Assembly (NCBI RefSeq): GCF_000421825.1
Contig: NZ_ATXT01000014.1
Location: forward strand, 62,001 to 126,000
From: Humibacter albus DSM 18994
GTDB lineage: Bacteria; Actinomycetota; Actinomycetes; Actinomycetales; Microbacteriaceae
Length of the DNA: 64,000 nt
Reading direction: 5' to 3'
How positions within the stretch are numbered: position 1 is the first letter of the stretch; each line of letters begins with the position of its first letter. Under the pieces are notes generated by a model. That model did no database searches. It was not told where the DNA came from and saw only the letters and a program-made list of their open reading frames with translations. Positions 57,739 through 64,000 of the stretch are shown here, piece by piece. Position numbers and translations under genes: made by a program.

Positions 57739-60700
57739 TCAGGCCTTGAGCACCTTCTGAATGCGCTGCAGCGACACGGTCTCCGCCGTGCCGAGGTGCT
57801 GGGCGAACAGGCCGACCCGCAGCTCCTCGAGCATCCACCGCGCGTGCACGAGGTTCGGCGCGGTGTGTGGCGCCAACGGGATGCTCCCGCCCGCGTCGGT
57901 GAAACGCGTCGTCGCCGTCTGCACCTCGGTCATCCACACCCGATCACGACCCGGATTGTCGGGCAGCTTCTGGATGCGCCACACCAGAGCCTGCAGATAC
58001 CGCGGCAGGTGCCGCAGCTGTGCAAGCCCCGTGCGCGAGACGAACCCGGTGAAGACGAGGCCCGCCAGCTGCGCCTTCGCGTCGGTGAGCGCACCGAGCA
58101 GCGCCATCGACGACGTCGCCGACAGTGATTTCTCGGCCGCCCGCTGCTCGGTGAGAATGCGCGCGACGAGCGAGACCGTCGTGAACAGGTCGTCCATCAC
58201 GCGGGAGGAAACGGCATCCCGCGCCCGTTCGAACTCCGCTCGCGTGAACACCAGGCCGCCGGTCACCGTCTCGGTCAGCACTGCGTCGATCACCGCCGCG
58301 AGGCAGTCGTCGAAGAGCGCCTTCGTCGAGGCGTACGGGCTCGCCGCGAGCGCGAGCTTCTCGGCACTCGTCAGGTGTTCCTGCACGTATCCGACCGGCG
58401 ACGCGATGCCGCCCAGCAGCAACGCACGCACCCCGTCGGGCAACGAACGCTCCTGCTCGCCCTGCGTGCCCACGACCCGGATGGCGACGCCGTCCTTCTC
58501 CGGCACCAGGGTGGGATACCCGCGGATGACGCTGCGCGGCATCCCGGTTCCTCGCCCGCCCTGCTCGGTGTCGACGAAGCGGGGCAACTCGTCGAAGTCC
58601 CAGGTGGTCAGCCCTGCGCGCTCGATCGGATCGCGCCGCTGCACGGATGCCTTCGCCACCGACTCGCGTACCTTCGGGGCGAGCCTGCGCTGCAGTTCGG
58701 TGACATCCTTCCCGGTGGCCACGACCTTGGATCGCTCGTCGACCACGCGGAACGTCATGCGCAGATGGGGTGGCACGCGCTCCACATCGAAGTCGGTCGG
58801 GTCGACCGGCGTGCCGGTGAGCCGCCGGATGGTGCGCGAGACGATGCTCGTGAACGGCTCGTCCGCGTCGGGACGACCGTTCGAACCGGTGGCGCCGGAA
58901 CCCGAGCTGCCGGTCGTGCTTGCCCCGACACCCGGACCCGCGCCGACACCAGAGCCTGCGACGACGCCCGAGCCCGAGCCGACGCCTGCGGGCAGCTCCG
59001 CCGCGATGCGTGCGGCCCAGTCCGCGGCCGGCACCACGGAGCGGCGCAGCGCCTTCGGCAGTGTGCGGATCAGGGCCGTGATGAGCTCGGTGCGAAGACC
59101 GGGAACCTGGGCGTCGAAGCCGACGGGGATCAGGCGCGGCAGCAGGGCGATCGGCACTTGCACGGTGACTCCGTCGTCGTCGGAGCCGGGCTCGAAGCGG
59201 TAGCTCAGGGCGAGACGCTGGTCGCCCTGCTGCCAGACCGGGGGGAAGGCATCCTCGTCGACGACCGCCTCCTCGACGTCGTCGACGAGGTCCTCGCGGC
59301 GCATCGTGAGCAGTCGTCCGTTGGCGCGCCGTTCCTGGCGCCACCACGACTCGAACGCGCGGCTGTCGGTGACTTCGGCCGGGATGCGCTCCTGAAAGAA
59401 CGCCACCATCGCCTCGTCGTCGAGCAGGATGTCGCGTCGCCGCGTGCGTTCCTCCACCTTCTCGAGCTCGGTGCGCAACTTCGCGTTGGCGCGCTGGAAG
59501 TCGAAGGCGTGATCTCGTGCCCGCGCCGCGGCGTCGCTCGGCCACTCGCCCCCGACCAGCGCGTGGCGGATGAACAGCTCCCGCGCGAGCGGCGCGTCGA
59601 GGCGACCGAGCTGCACCCGTCGCCGCGGCACGATCGGAACGCCGTACAGCGTGACCTTCTCGAACACCACCGCGGAGCCCTGGCGCCTCTCCCAGTGCGG
59701 TTCGCTGTAGCTGCGGCGCACCAGGTCGCCGGCCAGAGGCTCCGCCCAGGCCGGGTCCACGCCCGCGTTCATGCGCGCGAACAGCCGGCTCGTCTCCACC
59801 AGCTCCGCGCTCATCACGGCCTGCGGCTGCTTCTTTGCCAGAACGGACCCCGGGAAGATCAGGAAGCGCGTGTTGCGGGCGCCGACGTAGTCCTTCTTCG
59901 TAGCATCGCGCAGGCCGAGGTGCGAGAGCAGGCCCGACAGGAGCGAGACGTGGATGGCATCCCCGTCGACCTTGGCGTCGCCGGGCACGAGTCCGAGCGG
60001 CTTGGCCGTGCGTCGCAGTTGGCGGTACAGGTCCTGCCACTCACGGATGCGCAGGTAATTGAGGAACTCGCTCTTGCACAGGCGACGGAACGCGCTGGAC
60101 CCGAGCTCCTTCTGTTTCTGCTCCAGGTGGTTCCAGAGGTTCAACAGCGTCAAGAAGTCGCTCGTCTGATCGGTGAATCGCGCGTGCTGCTGGTCGGCCT
60201 GGGCACGCTTCTCGAGCGGGCGTTCCCGGGGATCCTGGATGGTCAGCCCTGCGACGATCACCATCACCTCGCGCACCACGTTCTGCCGGCCCGCCTCGAC
60301 GAGCATGCGCCCGAAACGCGGGTCGATCGGCAGGCGGGCGAGCGTGCGACCGGTCTTCGTGAGCCGGCCGTCGTGCACGGCGCCGAGCTCCGCGAGCAGA
60401 TCCAGGCCGTCTTTGACGCCGCGCGAGTCGGGCGGTGTGAGGAACGGGAACGCCTCGATCTCGCCCAGCCCCAGCGAGATCATCTGCAGGATGACCGCGG
60501 CCAGGTTGGTGCGCAGAATCTCCGGCTCGGTGAACTCGGGCCTCTTCTCGAAGTCGTCCTCGGAGTACAGGCGGATCGCGATGCCGTCGCTCGTGCGACC
60601 GGACCGCCCTGAGCGCTGTTGCGCTGAGGCCTGCGAGATCGCCTCGATCGGAAGCCGCTGCACCTTCGCCCGCGTCGAGTACCGCGAGATGCGAGCCGTT

Positions 60701-61776
60701 CCGGCATCGATCACGTAGCGGATGCCCGGCACCGTCAGGCTCGTCTCCGCCACGTTCGTGGAGAGCACGATCCGGCGCCGGATGCCCGCGGGCGGGGCGG
60801 AGAAGACACGGTGCTGGTCCGGGGCCGACAACCTTCCGTACAGCGTCAGCACCTGCGTGGATGCCGCCTCCCCGCGACGCGTGAGATGTCCTCGGATCGC
60901 GTCTTCGGCATCCCGGATCTCGGTCTCCCCGGAGAGGAACACCAGCACGTCGCCGCTCTTCTCGCGTGCCAGCTCGTCGAGGGCATCGGTGATGCCGGTG
61001 AGGTAGTCGCGGTCGGCGGTCGGTGTGGCATCCACGTCGTCGCCCTCCTCACCGCTCTCGTCGGCGACCAACGGGCGGTAGCGCACCTGAACGGGATAGG
61101 TGCGTCCGGAGACCTCGATCACCGGCGCCGGCTCACCGGCGGCGTTCGCGAAGTGCCGCGCGAAGCTCTCCGGGTCGATGGTCGCGCTCGTGACGATGAC
61201 CTTGAGGTCGGGGCGACGGGGGAGCAGCCGCCTGAGATAGCCGAGCAGGAAGTCGATCGTGAGGCTGCGCTCGTGCGCCTCGTCGATGATGATCGTGTCG
61301 TAGGCCTTGAGGTCCCGATCGCGGTGGATCTCGTTCAGCAGGATGCCGTCGGTCATCACCTTGAGACGCGTCGCCTTCGACACCTCATCGGTGAACCGCA
61401 CCTTGAAGCCGACGAGCCCGCCGACTTCCTCGCCGAGTTCTTCGGCCACGCGCTCCGCGATCGCGCGGGCCGCGATGCGCCGCGGCTGCGTGTGTCCGAT
61501 GGACTCTCGCCCGAGCTGCAGGCAGATCTTCGGCAGCTGCGTCGTCTTGCCCGACCCGGTCTCGCCGGCGACGATCACGACCTGGTTCTCGGCAATGGCG
61601 CGCGCGATCTCCTCGCGCCGTTCGCTGACGGGCAGTTCGGGCGGGAAGTGGATGACGGGGATGTCCGCGGTCCCGTGGCGAGGCGTCGCCGAGCGAGGCG
61701 TTGCGGAACGAGACGGTGCGTGACCAGACGGTGCGTGACCGTCGGCGGGATGATCAGCGGGGTGCGCGGGAGACAT
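57739..61776 (-). CDS. hrpA: ATP-dependent RNA helicase HrpA
   Basis: A 1345-residue DEAH-box helicase. Walker A is GETGSGKTT at residues 71-79, the DEAH box at 165-168 (IIDEAHERS), motif III SATID and motif VI QRSGRSGR. The C-terminal half matches the HrpA-specific DUF3418 region. HrpA resolves stalled ribosomes on mRNA in E. coli. The first 35 residues are low-complexity (GHAPSGHAPSRSATPRSAT), and a Gly/Ser/Val linker of about 40 residues interrupts the C-terminal part near residue 930 (GVVAGSGVGAGPGVGAS). ATG 61776 is the longest reasonable start; the conserved core begins near residue 38. Confidence 0.95.
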   Translation of the reverse strand: MSPAHPADHPADGHAPSGHAPSRSATPRSATPRHGTADIPVIHFPPELPVSERREEIARAIAENQVVIVAGETGSGKTTQLPKICLQLGRESIGHTQPRRIAARAIAERVAEELGEEVGGLVGFKVRFTDEVSKATRLKVMTDGILLNEIHRDRDLKAYDTIIIDEAHERSLTIDFLLGYLRRLLPRRPDLKVIVTSATIDPESFARHFANAAGEPAPVIEVSGRTYPVQVRYRPLVADESGEEGDDVDATPTADRDYLTGITDALDELAREKSGDVLVFLSGETEIRDAEDAIRGHLTRRGEAASTQVLTLYGRLSAPDQHRVFSAPPAGIRRRIVLSTNVAETSLTVPGIRYVIDAGTARISRYSTRAKVQRLPIEAISQASAQQRSGRSGRTSDGIAIRLYSEDDFEKRPEFTEPEILRTNLAAVILQMISLGLGEIEAFPFLTPPDSRGVKDGLDLLAELGAVHDGRLTKTGRTLARLPIDPRFGRMLVEAGRQNVVREVMVIVAGLTIQDPRERPLEKRAQADQQHARFTDQTSDFLTLLNLWNHLEQKQKELGSSAFRRLCKSEFLNYLRIREWQDLYRQLRRTAKPLGLVPGDAKVDGDAIHVSLLSGLLSHLGLRDATKKDYVGARNTRFLIFPGSVLAKKQPQAVMSAELVETSRLFARMNAGVDPAWAEPLAGDLVRRSYSEPHWERRQGSAVVFEKVTLYGVPIVPRRRVQLGRLDAPLARELFIRHALVGGEWPSDAAARARDHAFDFQRANAKLRTELEKVEERTRRRDILLDDEAMVAFFQERIPAEVTDSRAFESWWRQERRANGRLLTMRREDLVDDVEEAVVDEDAFPPVWQQGDQRLALSYRFEPGSDDDGVTVQVPIALLPRLIPVGFDAQVPGLRTELITALIRTLPKALRRSVVPAADWAARIAAELPAGVGSGSGVVAGSGVGAGPGVGASTTGSSGSGATGSNGRPDADEPFTSIVSRTIRRLTGTPVDPTDFDVERVPPHLRMTFRVVDERSKVVATGKDVTELQRRLAPKVRESVAKASVQRRDPIERAGLTTWDFDELPRFVDTEQGGRGTGMPRSVIRGYPTLVPEKDGVAIRVVGTQGEQERSLPDGVRALLLGGIASPVGYVQEHLTSAEKLALAASPYASTKALFDDCLAAVIDAVLTETVTGGLVFTRAEFERARDAVSSRVMDDLFTTVSLVARILTEQRAAEKSLSATSSMALLGALTDAKAQLAGLVFTGFVSRTGLAQLRHLPRYLQALVWRIQKLPDNPGRDRVWMTEVQTATTRFTDAGGSIPLAPHTAPNLVHARWMLEELRVGLFAQHLGTAETVSLQRIQKVLKA

Positions 61777-61865
61777 GAGCCTTCGATTCTATTCGCGTGC
61801 GCCGTCCCGCTCGTGTGCTCCCGTCGCACGCGCCGTAGCGTGCGCCGGCAAGGCAGACTGTCCCG

Positions 61866-62603
61866 GTGAGACTCTGGCATTCCCCGGCCGCCCGCACCGG
61901 GGCATCCGTCGCGATCGCCACCGGCCTGTACGGTGTCTCGTTCGGTGCTCTCGGCATCGCCTCCGGCCTGGACTTCTGGCAGACGCAGGTGCTCAGCCTG
62001 CTGCTGTTCTCCGGCGGTTCGCAGTTTGCGTTCATCGGCGTGCTGGCCGGTGGGGGAGCCGGCGGCGCCGCGCTCGGGTCGGCGGCGCTGCTCGGCATTC
62101 GCAACGCGGTCTACGGCATGCAACTCAACAGTCTGCTGCAGCCGAAGGGATGGCTGCGCCCGCTGGCCGCGCATGTCACCATCGACGAGTCCATGGCCAC
62201 CGCCACGGCGCAGAGCGATCCGGCAGAGCAGAAGCGCGGGTTCTGGGTCGCCGGCGTCGGCATATTCCTGTTGTGGAATGTGTTCACCGCGCTCGGATCG
62301 CTGCTCGGGAACGCTCTCGGCGACCCGAAGGCCTGGGGCCTCGACGGCGCCGCGGTCGCCGCGTTCCTCGGGCTACTCTGGCCGCGCCTGAAAGCGCGCG
62401 AGCCCGTCGCCATCGCGGTCGCCTGCGCTGTTGTGACGATCGTCGCGGTGCCGTTCGTGCCGCCGGGCGTTCCGGTGCTCATCGCCGCGGTGGTCGCGGC
62501 GGTGTGGGGTGCGATCGGCAGCGGCGCCGCCGACGAGGGGCTGGAGCCCGACGTCGAACCGCATGAGTGGCACGAGCGATCCGAGGAGGACCGCCTGCCG
62601 TGA
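61866..62603 (+). CDS. azlC: AzlC-family branched-chain amino acid exporter, large subunit
   Basis: A 245-residue membrane protein of the AzlC/BrnF family. Blocks are GLYGVSFGALGIASGLDFWQT and LLLFSGGSQFAFIGVLAGGG, followed by ALLGIRNAVYGMQLNSLL and a C-terminal acidic tail. With AzlD it exports branched-chain amino acids. GTG 61866 gives the proper N-terminus. Its stop overlaps the GTG of azlD (GTGA). Confidence 0.92.
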   Translation: MRLWHSPAARTGASVAIATGLYGVSFGALGIASGLDFWQTQVLSLLLFSGGSQFAFIGVLAGGGAGGAALGSAALLGIRNAVYGMQLNSLLQPKGWLRPLAAHVTIDESMATATAQSDPAEQKRGFWVAGVGIFLLWNVFTALGSLLGNALGDPKAWGLDGAAVAAFLGLLWPRLKAREPVAIAVACAVVTIVAVPFVPPGVPVLIAAVVAAVWGAIGSGAADEGLEPDVEPHEWHERSEEDRLP

Positions 62604-62911
62604 TCACCTGGATCTACGTCATCGCCGCCGGAGTCGTCTCCTACCTGACCAAGTTCGTCGGGTATCTGGTGCCGGCGAAGCTGCTGAAGAGCAAGCGCAT
62701 GACACGCATCGCCGGCACGCTGACCATCGGGCTGCTGGCATCCCTCACCGTGCTCAACACCGTGTCGAACGGCCAGCAGCTCGTGCTCGACTCGCGCATC
62801 GGCTCGCTCGTCGCCGCGTTCATCGCGCTGCTGCTGCGCGCCCCATTCCTCGTGGTCGTCGTCGTGGGGGCTCTCGCGGCGGCGCTGCTGCGGCTGGCCG
62901 GGCTGCCATAG
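62600..62911 (+). CDS. azlD: AzlD-family small subunit
   Basis: A 103-residue membrane protein with three to four hydrophobic helices: ITWIYVIAAGVVSYLTKFVGYL, MTRIAGTLTIGLLASLTVLN, IGSLVAAFIALLLRAPFLVVVVVGALAAALLR. It matches AzlD/BrnE length. It is coupled by a 4-nt overlap to azlC. A short CCGTGGTCCCGTGC-type repeat lies downstream at about 62930-62970. Confidence 0.9.
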   Translation: MITWIYVIAAGVVSYLTKFVGYLVPAKLLKSKRMTRIAGTLTIGLLASLTVLNTVSNGQQLVLDSRIGSLVAAFIALLLRAPFLVVVVVGALAAALLRLAGLP

Positions 62912-63084
62912 GCGCCTCGCCGTGGCCCCGTGCCCGCCGTGGTCCCGTGCCTGCCGTGGTCCCGGAGGTACCGGGTGGCGGGGCGCCGAGCGACAGCGAC
63001 GGGGAGTAGGTTGCTGGCAACCCGACAGGATTCGTCGATGGGGACGACATCCGGATGCCATGTCAAAGGAGACAAGGAGCAGCC

Positions 63085-64000
63085 ATGACCAACGCAGCCG
63101 AGGCCATCGCACCGACATCGACGAGTGCCCAGCCGACCGGATTCGCCACCATCTCGGTGGCCGCGATCCTCGCGGAGGCGGCCCGCGCGAACCCCGAGCG
63201 CACGGCGGTGATCTTCGGCGACCAGCAGATCACGTACGACCGGCTCTGGTGGGAGACGCGGCGATATGCCGCTGCCCTGCGCGCTCGCGGCGTGGGGGAG
63301 GGGACGCAGGTGGCGGTGCTCATTCCGAACGTGCCCGACTTTCCGCGTGTCTACTTCGCGATCCTGGCGCTCGGCGGCGTCGTCGTGCCCGTGCACGCCC
63401 TTCTCAAGGCCGACGAGATCGCCTACGTTCTGCGCGACTCCGGTGCCACGGCGTTGATCTGCGCAGCGCCCCTGCTCGGCGAGGGCGCGAAGGGGGCGGC
63501 GATGGCCGGCGTCGACGTGCTCAGCGTGCTGGTGCCGGACGAGGCGCAGGCTGCGCTGCCGTTCCCGCGGTTGGAGGACGAGGCATCCGCTCTCGATCCG
63601 ATCGACGGCTACGTGCCCCGCAACCCTTTCGACACCGCGACCATCCTCTACACGAGCGGCACCACCGGCAAGCCGAAGGGCGCGGAGGGATGCCACTTCG
63701 CCATCGTCGAGCAGACCAGCTCACTGCTCACCGACGCGTTCGACCTGACCGACGACGACGTCGTACTCGGATGCCTGCCCCTCTTCCACACGTTCGGCCA
63801 GGTGTGTGTGATGAACGTCGGATTCCGCGCGGGAGCGACGGTCGTGCTGGTGCCCAAGTTCGACGGCGCCACCGCGCTCGACCTCTTGAACAAGCACGGC
63901 TGCACGATCATGACGGGCGTCCCGACGATGTACATCGCACTGCTGGAGGCCGCCAAGGCGAATGCCGAGCGGCCGCCCCTGAAGTATGGGCTTTCCGGCG
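63085..64000 (+). CDS. Long-chain fatty acid-CoA ligase / AMP-binding enzyme (partial at window end)
   Basis: The N-terminal 305 residues of an adenylate-forming enzyme, still open at base 64000. The phosphate loop LYTSGTTGKPKG lies at about residue 194, followed by LGCLPLFHTFGQVCVMN and TGVPTMYIALLEA. It activates a carboxylic acid with ATP and CoA; substrate class (long-chain fatty acid) is suggested by overall similarity. ATG 63085 has AAGGAG about eight nt upstream. Confidence 0.9.
   Translation, partial: MTNAAEAIAPTSTSAQPTGFATISVAAILAEAARANPERTAVIFGDQQITYDRLWWETRRYAAALRARGVGEGTQVAVLIPNVPDFPRVYFAILALGGVVVPVHALLKADEIAYVLRDSGATALICAAPLLGEGAKGAAMAGVDVLSVLVPDEAQAALPFPRLEDEASALDPIDGYVPRNPFDTATILYTSGTTGKPKGAEGCHFAIVEQTSSLLTDAFDLTDDDVVLGCLPLFHTFGQVCVMNVGFRAGATVVLVPKFDGATALDLLNKHGCTIMTGVPTMYIALLEAAKANAERPPLKYGLSG

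Overview
This window looks like chromosomal DNA of a high-GC actinobacterium, most plausibly a member of the Microbacteriaceae (order Micrococcales). The evidence is the strong GC bias at third codon positions, frequent GTG starts with 4-nt GTGA/ATGA overlaps, the recurrent gcatcc (Ala-Ser) codon pair, a complete-looking F420 gene set, a 13E12-type HNH gene, DUF2510, DUF5107 and DUF6412 proteins, and LacI-linked sugar transport. I assign no species. I saw no phage, IS element, CRISPR array, rRNA or tRNA.

Layout. 1-11.5 kb is a coenzyme F420 island: two luciferase-like F420-dependent oxidoreductases, a CofE-CofC fusion, a Baeyer-Villiger-type flavin monooxygenase translationally coupled to FbiC, CofD, and two Ddn-like F420H2-dependent reductases. 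A desaturase and a cold-shock protein also lie here. 11.5-26.2 kb is mixed housekeeping: DipZ, a Fpg/Nei glycosylase, an ABC-2 exporter with a LolA-like lipoprotein-type protein, DUF72, nicotinamidase, small membrane proteins, an acyl-CoA dehydrogenase, an aldo/keto reductase, glutamate decarboxylase and an MFS carrier. 26.2-30.3 kb is the ribonucleotide reductase locus nrdA-nrdB, with DnaA-box-like and NrdR-box-like sites upstream. 30.3-36.9 kb holds tandem repeats, a 13E12 HNH protein, a HAD hydrolase, a second-type YidC, DUF6412 and DUF5107. 37.2-46.5 kb is transport: a dipeptide/oligopeptide ABC operon with a fused double ATPase, an FMN reductase and a polar amino-acid ABC operon. 46.7-53.1 kb is an arabinan-type module: GH51 arabinofuranosidase, divergent sugar ABC genes and a LacI regulator, with candidate shared operators. 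53.3-64 kb carries phosphoenolpyruvate carboxylase, an esterase, a P-loop kinase-like protein, HrpA helicase, AzlCD and the start of an acyl-CoA ligase.

Most notable. (1) The FbiC second (CofH) half keeps its fold-level sequence but has lost the CxxxCxxC iron-sulfur motif, although all other F420 genes are present. (2) The main nrdA frame stops before the C-terminal redox cysteine pair expected of class I reductases; a CxxC tail is encoded in an overlapping -1-frame micro-ORF. (3) The NrdB partner carries a class Ic (Mn/Fe, Phe-for-Tyr) signature with exact ligand spacing. (4) Four DnaA-box-like 9-mers sit directly upstream of the nrd promoter. (5) A palindromic extragenic repeat occurs at two sites, one abutting a start codon and one splitting nrdA from nrdB.
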